Counted from the stretch's first letter, positions 37,400-46,258 are shown. The stretch: 64,000 bases of DNA from Acidimicrobiia bacterium (GCA_027494165.1 JAOSJM010000007.1:248001-312000); one strand, 5' to 3'. Made by a program: numbers and translations. Notes: generated by a model not told the origin, from the letters alone.

Positions 37400-37872
37400 C
37401 GCACGTGCTCGCTCAGGTAGCGCTGCACGGCAGCGACGATGTTCTGGTAGCCGGTGCAGCGGCAGAGGTTGCCCGCCAGCTCCTCGCGCAGCGCCGTCTC
37501 GTCGAGGTGGTCACCACGTTGCGCGAGCGCCCATGCGGTGAGCAGGAACCCCGGTGTGCAGAAGCCGCATTGGAGGCCGTGCTCGTCGCGAAAGGCGGCC
37601 TGGACGGGATGGAGCTCCCTCTCGCTCCCGAGCCACTCGACGGTGCGGACGTCGCGCCCAGCGGCCTGGACGGCGAGCATCGTGCACGACTTCACCGGCT
37701 CGCCGTCGAGCAGCACGGTGCACATGCCGCAGACGCCCTGCTCACATCCGACGTGCGTGCCGGTCAGTGCGAGGTCGTGGCGGAGGAAGTCGGCCAGTAG
37801 CCGGCGTGCCTCGACGACGTGCGTCACCGGCTTGTCGTTCACCGTGAGCGACAGCTCGATCATCTCGGTCAT
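37396..37872 (-). CDS. Molybdenum hydroxylase [2Fe-2S] subunit (CoxS-like), set 2
   Basis: 158 residues from ATG 37872. First cluster HVGCEQGVCGMC (C43, C48 and C51) with C63; second cluster QCGFCTPGFLL and NLCRCTGYQNI. It is a complete iron-sulfur subunit for the large subunit at 34997. The start overlaps the FAD-subunit stop by ATGA and the end overlaps the large-subunit start by ATGA. Confidence 0.92.
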   Translation of the reverse strand: MTEMIELSLTVNDKPVTHVVEARRLLADFLRHDLALTGTHVGCEQGVCGMCTVLLDGEPVKSCTMLAVQAAGRDVRTVEWLGSERELHPVQAAFRDEHGLQCGFCTPGFLLTAWALAQRGDHLDETALREELAGNLCRCTGYQNIVAAVQRYLSEHVR

Positions 37873-38755
37873 CTCGCATCTCCTGCCTGCCGGGCCCCGC
37901 GGCGGGCCTCGAGCATGGCCAAGGCGCGCTCCACGTAGATGGACAGGAGGTGGCGGCGATACTCGGCGGAAGCCCGCGCGTCGGTCGGTGGGTCCACAAT
38001 CGCTGCGCACGCGGCCGCGGCGGCCGCGACCGTGTCGTGGTCGTCCAGCCGCGCGCCCCGCAGCAGCTCGTTCGCTTCCTGCGCCAGCAGCGCACGGTCG
38101 GCGACCGCGCCGAGCGCGATGCGGATCCATGCCCACGTCCCGTCGGGCCTGGGCTCGCCGACGGCGGCCACGGCAACGACCGCGTAGTCGTTGTGGCGCC
38201 GCGCCTGCTCCACGAACGCGCTCACGGTGCCTGCGGCGTCGGGGTAGGTCACGGACACGAGTAGCTCGTCGGGCTGCACGGCGGTCTGGTACGGGCCGCG
38301 GAACAGTTCGGTCGCCGGGATGGTGCGGGCACCCGAAGACCCCTCCACGCGCACCTGCGCGTCGAGGGCGAGTGCCGCCATCGGCATCTCGCCGCTCGGG
38401 TCGCCTTGCGCGAGGCTTCCCCGATCGTCCCGCGGTTGCGGACCAGCCGGTCGCCGACGAGTCGGATGCCCTCGACCAGTAGCGGCGCGTGCTCCTGTAC
38501 GAGCGGTGAGCGCTCGAGCGTCGAGTAGCGGGCCGTCGCGCCGACGACGAGGTCGCCGTCGAACCGGATCTCGTCGAGGCCCTCGATGCCGCCGACATCC
38601 ACGACGATGCGCGGCGCCGCGAGACGCATGTTGAGCATCGGCACGAGGTTCTGGCCCCCGGCGAGCACCTTGGCGTCCCCGTCGGACGAAGCCAGCAACG
38701 CCACGGCCTCTGCGACGGACGTGGGGCGCACGTATCCGAAGGGCGCGGCCTTCAC
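37869..38755 (-). pseudogene. Molybdenum hydroxylase FAD subunit (CoxM-like), set 2, one frameshift
   Basis: About 295 residues from GTG 38755 (GTGA overlap with the dikinase ATP subunit). The N-terminal half has KVLAGGQNLVPMLNMRLAAP and LVRNRGTIG. The frame breaks near 38416 and resumes with MPMAALALDAQVRVEG, the CO_deh_flav_C domain ending AEYRRHLLSIYVERALAML. The break is in a run of C (G on the coding strand); one extra G gives the expected RNRGTIGGSLAQGDPSGEMP. All family motifs are then intact, so a sequencing indel is the simplest explanation. Confidence 0.85.
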
Positions 38756-39852
38756 AAGCTCACCCGACCCCCGCCGCGGCCCCCGCGGGCGACCATGCCC
38801 GCGACGACGTGGTCGAGCGCACCCCCTCCCCGGACCTTCGCCACGCCGCTGGCCGCCTGGCGGCTCGCCACGGTCTCCGGGCGTGCCTGGAGGATGAAGT
38901 ACCGCTCGTCCGTGCTCGTACAGGCGAGCGTGCCGACCGCCCACTCCACGTCCATCGCGCGGCCGTAATGACGCTCGATCCGCTTCCCCAGACGGACGAG
39001 GTGCGCGACGTCGTCGTCGTCCAGCGATGACCGCCGCGCCTGCTCGTCGGGCACCGGGACGCGCTCGACGCGGCGGCGCTCGGGGACGAACCGGTAGGCC
39101 TCGCGCTTCGCGCCGCAGTGGCGCTCGATCACGTCGAACGTCACCTTGTCGACCGTGAAGCGATCGGCGTCGATCTCTCCGGTGACGACACCCTCGCCGA
39201 GTCCCCAGCACGACTCGAGTACGACCTTGGAGCGATCACCGTTGATCGGGTTGACCGTGAAGAGCACCCCCGAGGCGCGGGCGTCGATGATGTGCTGGAC
39301 ACCGACGCTCATCACCATGTCCTCGTAGGACACGCCCACCTGCTCGCAGTAGGCGATCATGTGCGGCTCGAACAGCGCCGACCAGCACCGCAGCATGTGC
39401 GCGATGACTGCCTCCGCGCCCTCGATCCACAGATAGGTCTCGAGCTGGCCCGCGAAGCTCGCCGAGTGGTGGTCCTCGCCGGTGGCGCTGGACCGTACGG
39501 CGACCGGAGGTTCGGGGTGCCCGCAGCGCTCCGCCAAGGTCTCGTAGGCGGACGCAACCGCGTCCTCGATCGCGGGATCGAGCCTGGCCTGCTGGAACAG
39601 CTCACGCACCTCCGCCGTCGCGCGCGAGACCGAACCGGCATCCTCGAGGTTGGCGCTGTGCCCGATCTTCGCGGCCGTGTGCGCGATCTTCGAGTCGGCC
39701 ATGAAGCGGCGGTGGGCCTCGGTCGTCACCGCGAAGCCACCGGGGACTTCCACCTCGGCGCGCAGCAACTCGCCGAGGCTGGAGCACTTGCCGCCCACCA
39801 ACGGCACACTGCGCGCCTCGCAGTCCTCGAACCACGTGACGTAGGTGCTCAC
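38752..39852 (-). CDS. Dikinase ATP-grasp subunit (PEP-synthase N-domain; phenylphosphate synthase subunit-like)
   Basis: 366 residues from GTG 39852. It is only the nucleotide-binding half of a PEP synthase/PPDK-type enzyme: VPLVGGKCSSLGELLRAEVE, then PPVAVRSSATGEDHHSASFA with GQLETYLWI, ASGVLFTVNPINGDRSKVVL and DVEWAV...ILQARPETV. The phosphohistidine and PEP domains are absent and the swivelling His domain is on the next gene (39849). About 40 kDa, this matches the ATP-binding subunit of Thauera phenylphosphate synthase and the N-domain of rifampin phosphotransferases. It would use ATP to phosphorylate the partner's histidine for transfer to a hydroxyl group. Confidence 0.85.
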   Translation of the reverse strand: MSTYVTWFEDCEARSVPLVGGKCSSLGELLRAEVEVPGGFAVTTEAHRRFMADSKIAHTAAKIGHSANLEDAGSVSRATAEVRELFQQARLDPAIEDAVASAYETLAERCGHPEPPVAVRSSATGEDHHSASFAGQLETYLWIEGAEAVIAHMLRCWSALFEPHMIAYCEQVGVSYEDMVMSVGVQHIIDARASGVLFTVNPINGDRSKVVLESCWGLGEGVVTGEIDADRFTVDKVTFDVIERHCGAKREAYRFVPERRRVERVPVPDEQARRSSLDDDDVAHLVRLGKRIERHYGRAMDVEWAVGTLACTSTDERYFILQARPETVASRQAASGVAKVRGGGALDHVVAGMVARGGRGGGRVSL

Positions 39853-41672
39853 AGGATCGTCACCACGCCCGTCGATCCGTCGACACGCAACCGTTGGCCG
39901 GTACGGATCCGCTGGGTGGCATAGCCCGTGCCAACGACGGCAGGCAGGCCGTACTCGCGGGACACGATCGCCGCGTGCGACATGATCCCGCCGCCGTCGG
40001 AGACAGCAGCCTTGATCCGGGCGAACACGGGCGACCAGCTCGGCGCCGTCAGCGGGCACACGAGGATCTCACCGGTCTGTACCTCGTCGAGCTCCTCGAC
40101 CGTGCGGATCACCCGCGCGACACCCTCCACGAGCCCGGGCGACCCAGCGAAGCCGCGAATGGTGTCGGCGTCGCCCGACCCGTCGCCACCGAGCCAGTTC
40201 TCGATGGTTTCCGACGTGATGCCCCACAGCATGATCGTGAACGGCTCCGTGACCTGCTCAGGCGGCACGCCGAGCGCAGGCGGCGGCTCCCAGGCCGCGA
40301 GGGCCTCGATGGTCCGCTTGCGTTCCCGCACGATCTCGGGCCAGTACGAAGGCCCCCGCGTCGGAGTGCACGTCGCCCAGCCGATCTGTACTTCGTAGAG
40401 GGCCGAGTACAGCTCGTAGCGGTGGAGGAGGAACACGTCCTCACGGTCCTCGAGGAATCCGGCGTCGACGAGGACGTCGCCTACCTCGCGCACCTTGCTC
40501 CAGAACAGCGAGTGATGCCAGTGCTCGACGTAGAAGTTGTGGTTCTCGACGAAGGGGAAGACCTTGCGAGAGAGCTGCACCAGATCGGTGAACGCGACCT
40601 TGTCGTCTTCGTCGACGAGCAGCTCGCGGTACTCCTCGAAGATCCGCTCGCGCTCCTCACGGAGCTGCTCGAGGGGGCGGTCGATGCTCTCGCCGGCTTC
40701 GAGCTTCTCGATGTAGCCCACGATCGCCTGGAACGGGACCCGCAGATCGTCGATCCAGGCGCGGTGCTGGTGGCAGTAGCCAGGGCCGGTCGAGTACCAG
40801 AACCACGGCTCCTTGGCCCCCTCGAGCGCCGCGAGCCACTGGTCACCGTTGCTCGCCGCCGCGATCGCCTCCAAGCGCTCGTCGGGCGAGCCGTCCTTCT
40901 TGACCGCGTCCGCGACACCGAGCTGGATCGCGAGCTTGGCGAGCTTGCGCAGCTCGTCATCGGGCCGGAAGAACAGGATGTCGATCCCGGCGACCATGCG
41001 GGCCACGGTCTGATCGCCGATACCAGGGAACGCGTTCTGGCAGAACTCCAGCAGCGTGAGGTAGGCCCCGTACCCGAGGTTGAGCATCTCGAAGTGGTAG
41101 TAGGCCATCTCGTGCATGTTCTCGAGCAGCCGGCTGTACTTCACCAGCAGATCGAAGCTGCTCGTGGTGCCGCGGCCGCTCGTGATGGTTTCCATCGGCT
41201 CGCGCTCGGGCAGCGGTGAGAACTGCATCGCCTCGAGGCGCTGAATGCAGTCCTCGGCCTTCTTGATCCAGGCCTCGTAGAGCTCGTCCCAGTGCTCGAA
41301 GTAGTAGCCGGCCCGCTCCCGGAAGTGCTCCGCGCGCTCGGCGACAACATCGGGGTCCGTGATGACGTTCGGGCTCAGGTAGAGGTAGCCGTTGACGATC
41401 CGCTGGTCGATCCCGAGCGCCGGTGGCACCAGCCACACGCGGGTCGTGTACTGGTTGAGGGCCACCAGCCAGCTCTCGACCATGATCGTGTCGAAGGGGT
41501 AGACGGGCTCCGGGTTGTGCATCTGGTCGAAGAACCAGAACTTCGAGCGGTCGAACACGCGGCGGTCGTCGCTGAACAGGTAATAGTAGGGGTACAGCCG
41601 CTCCCAGCCTTCCGCCCCCGGCGGCGTCTCGATCGCGAACGGGTCCGGAAAGCTGCGCTCGGCGTCCGCCAT
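39849..41672 (-). CDS. Dikinase phosphohistidine/substrate subunit (phenylphosphate synthase subunit-like)
   Basis: 607 residues (about 69 kDa), first gene of the 11-gene operon. Residues ~1-510 are a large helical, Trp/Tyr-rich domain with no PEP/pyruvate TIM barrel. Residues ~515-607 are a PEP-utiliser mobile domain with DGGGIMSHAAIVSREYGLPA then VVGTG, His near 566. Together with the ATP subunit this gives the domain set of rifampin phosphotransferase split in two, or of phenylphosphate synthase proteins 1 and 2 (70 and 40 kDa). The acceptor is therefore probably a hydroxylated organic substrate and not pyruvate. No CBS-domain third subunit is seen. The start is 85 bases right of nothing but the promoter/operator at 41739. 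Confidence 0.85.
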   Translation of the reverse strand: MADAERSFPDPFAIETPPGAEGWERLYPYYYLFSDDRRVFDRSKFWFFDQMHNPEPVYPFDTIMVESWLVALNQYTTRVWLVPPALGIDQRIVNGYLYLSPNVITDPDVVAERAEHFRERAGYYFEHWDELYEAWIKKAEDCIQRLEAMQFSPLPEREPMETITSGRGTTSSFDLLVKYSRLLENMHEMAYYHFEMLNLGYGAYLTLLEFCQNAFPGIGDQTVARMVAGIDILFFRPDDELRKLAKLAIQLGVADAVKKDGSPDERLEAIAAASNGDQWLAALEGAKEPWFWYSTGPGYCHQHRAWIDDLRVPFQAIVGYIEKLEAGESIDRPLEQLREERERIFEEYRELLVDEDDKVAFTDLVQLSRKVFPFVENHNFYVEHWHHSLFWSKVREVGDVLVDAGFLEDREDVFLLHRYELYSALYEVQIGWATCTPTRGPSYWPEIVRERKRTIEALAAWEPPPALGVPPEQVTEPFTIMLWGITSETIENWLGGDGSGDADTIRGFAGSPGLVEGVARVIRTVEELDEVQTGEILVCPLTAPSWSPVFARIKAAVSDGGGIMSHAAIVSREYGLPAVVGTGYATQRIRTGQRLRVDGSTGVVTIL

Positions 41673-41738
41673 GATGCTCCCCCACAGAACGTTGTGTCCG
41701 GTGCTCCGTATGGGGCACCGACACAGCCCAGACTACTG

Positions 41739-41756
41739 GCATATTACATACCACAT
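41739..41756. promoter_or_regulatory. 18-bp island motif, copy 1 (dikinase-Mo hydroxylase operon promoter)
   Basis: GCATATTACATACCACAT matches the consensus nnryrTyACATnnCACwy shared with copies at 47504, 47540 and 54134. It lies 67 bases upstream of the dikinase operon start (41672) in the only AT-rich patch nearby. On the minus strand it includes TAATAT, a likely -10, so a protein bound here would block transcription. Probable binding site of the island's regulator. Confidence 0.5.
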
Positions 41757-41757
41757 G

Positions 41758-42657
41758 CTACTCAAGCTGGTCAACGGCGGCCCGCGTGACCTCGCCCGCC
41801 GGGGCGTGCCAGGCGGGCAACGCCGCGAGAGCGCGAACGGCCGCCTCGAGGGCGGGCACGCGGAACGGCTGGCCTACGAGCCACGGCCGGAGGACCACCA
41901 CCAGAAGCCGGGCTGGCCCCCGGGTGGCATCATTGGCGAGCCGCTCGCCGGCGCGCCGAACCTGGTCGGCCCAGACGTCGGCCGGTAGCCGCCGTTCCCA
42001 GAGCGCGTGCTGCGTATCGAGCTCGAGCGCGACCGGCAGCGAAACGAGAGGACCTGCCGCGGTCTGAATTCGGTACGGCTGCTCGTCGTTCGCCCAGTCG
42101 CACACGAATGCGACGCCCGCGTGCGCGAGGACGGCCGGCGTCGCCAACGTCTCGGCCCCTCCGGGTCCCATCCAGCCCACGCACGCGCGCCCGAGGGTGG
42201 CGGCGAGCCCGTCGAGCGTCGCTGAGACCACCCGTTCTTCGTCGACGCCGGCGTCCGCGGCTATCGGCTCCCCCGCCGAGGGCCCCGCGGCGATCACGTC
42301 GTCACCGCGGTCACGGAGCAGGCGCGTCAGGTAGGGGCGGCGGCGTGCGGTGGCAAGGTCGATCGCCACGGTCGGGCGCAGCCCGGCGGCATCGAGGCGA
42401 TCGAGGACGCGGAACACACCGACCCGCAGCCCGTACTCGTGGTGGGAGAGGCGCGCGAGGTCAGGTTCGGGCCGTGCTCCCATGCCACCCGGTGGGACCG
42501 GGCGCAGTCCGCGGGCCCGGTCCCCGAGGATCGTGTCGAGAACGACGACGACCGTCACCGCCAAGCGGGCGCCGCCCGGCCACGTCCACGCCGGCCGGGC
42601 TGGCAGGACCGATCGCTCCAGCCCGGGCGGTTCGACCACCGGCGCGTCCGCTCTCAT
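41758..42657 (-). CDS. NodB/PuuE-like polysaccharide-deacetylase-family protein 1
   Basis: 299 residues. Divergent NodB-homology TIM-like fold: WTWPGGARLAVTVVVVLDTI, LSHHEYGLRVGVFRVLDRLD and AAGLRPTVAIDLATARRRPY. It resembles the allantoinase PuuE group more than chitin deacetylases. The H-x3-H metal motif is not evident and the middle is poorly conserved (GGAETLATPAVLAHAGVAFV), so activity is uncertain. It is a diverged paralogue of its neighbour at 42654, overlapping by four bases. It may act on an acyl or cyclic amide in the pathway. Confidence 0.72.
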   Translation of the reverse strand: MRADAPVVEPPGLERSVLPARPAWTWPGGARLAVTVVVVLDTILGDRARGLRPVPPGGMGARPEPDLARLSHHEYGLRVGVFRVLDRLDAAGLRPTVAIDLATARRRPYLTRLLRDRGDDVIAAGPSAGEPIAADAGVDEERVVSATLDGLAATLGRACVGWMGPGGAETLATPAVLAHAGVAFVCDWANDEQPYRIQTAAGPLVSLPVALELDTQHALWERRLPADVWADQVRRAGERLANDATRGPARLLVVVLRPWLVGQPFRVPALEAAVRALAALPAWHAPAGEVTRAAVDQLE

Positions 42658-43565
42658 CGCGCGTCACCGAGGGCGAGCGCCACGTCATGGGCGGTGTCGA
42701 TGTAGACGCGCGCGATCTCCCCCGCGGTCGTGCACCACGCACCCTCGGTGCCGGCGAGCAGTGCGAGGATCTCCTCGAAGACGCCCGCGCGCTGAGGTTG
42801 GCCGACGAAGCATGGGTGCACCGCCACGCACAGCACGCGACCGGCGCCGTCACGTTCCGCTTCGTCGAGGAGCACCGCCAGTTGCGTGCGGACACGGGCG
42901 AGGAGCTCGTCGAGCTCGAAGTGATCGCGCAACAGGACCGCGTCGTTGAGCTCGTAGGTGTACGGCACGCTCACCAGGCGCCCCTCGCGCACGCGAATCG
43001 GTGTCGGCTGATCGTCGTGCACCCAGTCGGCGTGGTACAGGTAACCGGCACGGGCAAGGAGGTCGGGCGTTCGCGGGCTCGCGGAGATCGACGGGCCGAG
43101 CATCCCGAGTAGCCGGCGGCCGGTGAGGCGCTGGGCGAGCTCATCGCACTCGCGCAGCAGTGCGGCCTCGTCTCGCTCATCGAGCCCGTAGAGGTAGCGC
43201 GTGTTGTAGAGGCCGTGGCTCATGACCTCCCAGTCGCGCTCGACGATGGCGTCACGGATCTCGGGGAACAGCTCCAGCACGGCAAGGTTGCACGACACCG
43301 TGCAGGGCACGTCGTGCCGGTCGAACGCCTCGAGCATGCGCCAGAAGCCGATCCGGTTCCCGTAGTCGTGGTGGCTGTAGGTGCGAACGTCCGGGTGGGC
43401 CATGCGCGGCCAGGGGTCGCGGCGCGCGTCCGGGAGCGGCACGATCTCGCGGTGCTCGACGTTGGCTGCTACCCAGCAGGCCACACCCGCGCCACCTGGC
43501 CACTCGAGCGCAACCCGCTCGGTCGCCGGCTGGTACGGGATGCGATCGAGCGGATCATCGCTCAC
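42654..43565 (-). CDS. NodB/PuuE-like polysaccharide-deacetylase-family protein 2
   Basis: About 303 residues from GTG 43565, after GGAGGG; an ATG at 43622 is also possible and leaves a 16-base gap to the permease. Motifs of PuuE-like deacetylases: WPGGAGVACWVAANVEHREI, SHHDYGNRIGFWRMLEAFDR, RDAIVERDWEVMSHGLYNTR and GMLGPSISASPRTPDLLARA. PuuE is the NodB-type allantoinase that opens a cyclic ureide. Here a cyclic amide or N-acyl hydrolase for a heterocycle breakdown product is plausible. It is co-transcribed with the ABC importer upstream. Confidence 0.78.
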   Translation of the reverse strand: MSDDPLDRIPYQPATERVALEWPGGAGVACWVAANVEHREIVPLPDARRDPWPRMAHPDVRTYSHHDYGNRIGFWRMLEAFDRHDVPCTVSCNLAVLELFPEIRDAIVERDWEVMSHGLYNTRYLYGLDERDEAALLRECDELAQRLTGRRLLGMLGPSISASPRTPDLLARAGYLYHADWVHDDQPTPIRVREGRLVSVPYTYELNDAVLLRDHFELDELLARVRTQLAVLLDEAERDGAGRVLCVAVHPCFVGQPQRAGVFEEILALLAGTEGAWCTTAGEIARVYIDTAHDVALALGDAR

Positions 43566-43638
43566 GGGCCCTCCCCGGCGCCCACCCCACATGCGGATCG
43601 CCGTCACAGTATCCGTGCCCACGCGCCGGTCTTTGGCG

Positions 43639-44715
43639 TCAGGCGTGCTGCCGGATGAGACTGCGCAACCGGTCGACGACCACCGCGAGGACGAGGACGA
43701 TCCCGATCACGATCATCTGGACGTAGTTCTCGACACGGATCAGGTTCATCCCGTTCTGGAGCATCAGGACGAAGACCGCGCCGCCCGCCGCACCCACGAC
43801 ACGTCCCTCGCCGCCACCGATCGCGACCCCACCGAGCACGGCGGCTGCGATCGACTCCAGCGGGAAGGACCCGCCCAGGTTGGGCTCACCCGACGACACG
43901 CGGGCGGTGAGCAGCACGCCGGCCGCGGACGTGAGCAGCGAGCAGAGGACGTACACCGCCCAGGTTGTGCGCCACACCGACACACCCGACAGTTGGGCGG
44001 CGCGCACATTGCCGCCAATCGCGTACACATAGCGGCCGAAGCGTGTCCTCCCCATGATCACGGCGACGACGATCACGAGCACTACCGCGAACCACACGGG
44101 GACCGCAATCCCCCAGATCTTGCCCGTACCGACGTTGCGGACGAACTCCCGCGGGATGCCACTCACCGGCGCGCCATTGGCGATCATCAATGCGGCACCT
44201 ACGGTGATCGAAGACATCGCGAGGGTGACGACGAAGGGTTGCACCTTCAGCACAGCCACCGCGAAACCATTCACGAGGCCCACGAGGAGGCCCACGAGGA
44301 GGCCGGCGAGGACCCCGAGGATGATGGCGGTCGCGACCGACGTGCCGTCGTCGACCTGACCCGACATCACCGTGGCGGTCACGACGCTCGTCAGCGCGAC
44401 CGTGCCACCCACCGAGAGATCGAAGCCGCCGCTCATCAGAACGACGGCCTGACCGATGGCGATGATCATGAGGAACGACGCCTGCCGCGAGACGTTGAAG
44501 AAGTTGTCGGTCGACACGAACCGCGGCTCGATCAGACCGAAGACGACGATGAGCACGACCAGCAGCAGTGGCAGGACGCCCACCGCGAGGAAGGTGCGGC
44601 GCGCCATTTCGACCGTCGCCTGCGCGATCGTGCGCCTGACGCCGCCTCCGGGATCGCGCCCGCTCGGCTCGGCGACCCCGGGTGGAGTCAGCTGCGTCGT
44701 CTCACTGCTGGACAC
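43639..44715 (-). CDS. CUT2-type ABC transporter permease (RbsC-like)
   Basis: About 358 residues from GTG 44715, 14 bases inside the end of the ATPase gene, with about ten helices. Family motifs: LMIIAIGQAVVLMSGGFDLS (RbsC signature), VQPFVVTLAMSSITVGAALM and GRYVYAIGGNVRAAQLSGVS with the following EAA-like loop. It pairs with the ATPase at 44702 and the binding protein at 46315. CUT2 permeases import monosaccharides, but relatives take up other small polar compounds. In this island the cargo is probably the catabolic substrate. Confidence 0.88.
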   Translation of the reverse strand: MSSSETTQLTPPGVAEPSGRDPGGGVRRTIAQATVEMARRTFLAVGVLPLLLVVLIVVFGLIEPRFVSTDNFFNVSRQASFLMIIAIGQAVVLMSGGFDLSVGGTVALTSVVTATVMSGQVDDGTSVATAIILGVLAGLLVGLLVGLVNGFAVAVLKVQPFVVTLAMSSITVGAALMIANGAPVSGIPREFVRNVGTGKIWGIAVPVWFAVVLVIVVAVIMGRTRFGRYVYAIGGNVRAAQLSGVSVWRTTWAVYVLCSLLTSAAGVLLTARVSSGEPNLGGSFPLESIAAAVLGGVAIGGGEGRVVGAAGGAVFVLMLQNGMNLIRVENYVQMIVIGIVLVLAVVVDRLRSLIRQHA

Positions 44716-46258
44716 CAATGGCTCCTGAGGGTTGCTCGACCTCGAAGAAGTTCCCGACGACCGCGACCTCAGTGAGCTCGTCACCTTCGAGCTCGGCCCG
44801 CAACTGACCACGGTGCACGACGTAGGCGCGGCTCGCGAGGTGGAGGATCTCCGGCAGATCTGAACTCACCAGCAGGACCGCGGCCCCGCCTTCGCAGAGG
44901 TCGCGGATGAAGCGGTAGATCTCGGCGCGCGACCCCACGTCGATACCGCTCGTCGGCTCTTCGACGAGGAACACATGCATGTCGCGCAGCAGCGCGCGCG
45001 CGAAGACGACCTTCTGCTGGTTTCCGCCGGACAATGTGCCCACCGGCTCGTTCATGCTCGGCGTACGGATCCGGAGCTTGTCGACCACGCCGCGGACACT
45101 GCGCAGTTCCGCGCGCAATCGCAGGAGCCCGATCCGGCACAGGCTCGGCAAGTCGAGCGCGGCGAGCGACGCGTTCTCGCGCACCGAGCGTGGCATCACC
45201 AGGCCCTCGGCGCGGCGGTCGCCCGGCAGGTAGCAGACACCGCGGCGGATCATCGATCGCGGCGTCGGCCTCGCGACGCGCTCGCCACGCACCTCGATCG
45301 TCCCCGAGACGACGCGCTCGAGGCCCATGCAGGCGCGTGCGATGTGGCGCTTCCCGCTGCCCGCGAGCCCCGCGAGGCCGACGATCTCACCCGCGCGCAC
45401 CTCGATGCTCACATCTCGCACGCGCCCGTTGGCGGTGGACACGTTCTCCAGCCTCAACGCGACGTCCCCGTGGCGGTGCCGTACCTCGGGGAACAGGTCG
45501 GAGACAGCGCGACCGACCATGAGCTCGACGATCCGGTCGTCGGTCACATCGGCGACTCGGACCCGGTCGATCACGTGGCCGTCGCGCAGTATCGTCGCCG
45601 TGTCCGCGAGGCGGCGGATCTCCTCCATCCGGTGGGTGATGTAGACGATCGCGACACCTTCGGACCGGAGCTCGCCCACAATCCGGTACAGGTGCTCGGC
45701 GTCACGCTCGGTCAGCGCCGAGGTGGGCTCGTCGAGGATGAGCACCGAGGGCCCTTCGAGAAGGGCCTTGGCGATCTCGACCATCTGCTGCTCGGCGCGC
45801 CCGAGCGAGCCAACCGGCGCGGCGGGGTCGATCGAGAAGCCGAGGCGCTCGAGGATCTCGTCGGCGCCGCGTGCGATCGGGCGCCGCGCGACGAAGCCCG
45901 CGCGTGCGGGCTCCCGACCGAGATAGAGGTTCTCGCGCACTGACAGCGTCGGCACGAGCGAGAACTCCTGGAACACGGCAGTCACGCCCCGGTTGCGGGC
46001 GCCGTGACGGGTGAGGTGGCGAAGCTCCGTGCCGTCGAGGAGGATCCGCCCGGCGTCCGGATGGAGAGATCCGGCGGCTATGTGGGCGAGCGTCGACTTC
46101 CCCGCGCCATTCTCACCGACGAGGGCGTGCACCTCACCACGGGCGAAGGTGGCGCTGACGTCGTCGAGCGCCAGCACGCTCGAGAAACGCTTAGAGATGT
46201 TGCACAGCTCGAGCACGTCGCGCTCCGAGTTCAAGGACGGTGCCGGGAGGTTCGCCAC
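44702..46258 (-). CDS. CUT2-type ABC transporter ATPase (RbsA-like, two NBDs)
   Basis: 518 residues with two nucleotide-binding domains. NBD1: Walker A VGENGAGKST, Walker B VLILDEPTSALT, but the signature reads VGSLGRAEQQ instead of LS(V/G)GQQQ. NBD2: GLAGSGKRH (Walker A Lys kept, Thr/Ser replaced by Arg), a good signature TLSGGNQQKVVFARA and Walker B VFLVEEPTSGID. Such asymmetric sites are usual in RbsA/MglA proteins, but the NBD1 signature is more degenerate than most. It lies 56 bases after the binding-protein gene. Confidence 0.9.
   Translation of the reverse strand: MANLPAPSLNSERDVLELCNISKRFSSVLALDDVSATFARGEVHALVGENGAGKSTLAHIAAGSLHPDAGRILLDGTELRHLTRHGARNRGVTAVFQEFSLVPTLSVRENLYLGREPARAGFVARRPIARGADEILERLGFSIDPAAPVGSLGRAEQQMVEIAKALLEGPSVLILDEPTSALTERDAEHLYRIVGELRSEGVAIVYITHRMEEIRRLADTATILRDGHVIDRVRVADVTDDRIVELMVGRAVSDLFPEVRHRHGDVALRLENVSTANGRVRDVSIEVRAGEIVGLAGLAGSGKRHIARACMGLERVVSGTIEVRGERVARPTPRSMIRRGVCYLPGDRRAEGLVMPRSVRENASLAALDLPSLCRIGLLRLRAELRSVRGVVDKLRIRTPSMNEPVGTLSGGNQQKVVFARALLRDMHVFLVEEPTSGIDVGSRAEIYRFIRDLCEGGAAVLLVSSDLPEILHLASRAYVVHRGQLRAELEGDELTEVAVVGNFFEVEQPSGAIGVQQ

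Noticed and set aside
35210..37420. 736-codon plus-strand frame opposite Mo hydroxylase large subunit 2
   Set aside because: Arg/His/Val-rich shadow of a gene whose minus-strand product has all family motifs and 4-base overlaps at both ends.
30795..38755. Aerobic CO dehydrogenase
   Set aside because: The large subunits have GAFRGLG and AYRGYGQ loops, not the AYxCSFR loop of CO-oxidising enzymes; the CoxG-like genes also occur with other Mo hydroxylases.
38752..41672. Broken PEP synthase gene split by a stop
   Set aside because: Both parts have their own starts with a GTGA overlap, the PEP barrel is absent, and the 607-aa part has a large unrelated N-terminal domain, so these are two real subunits.
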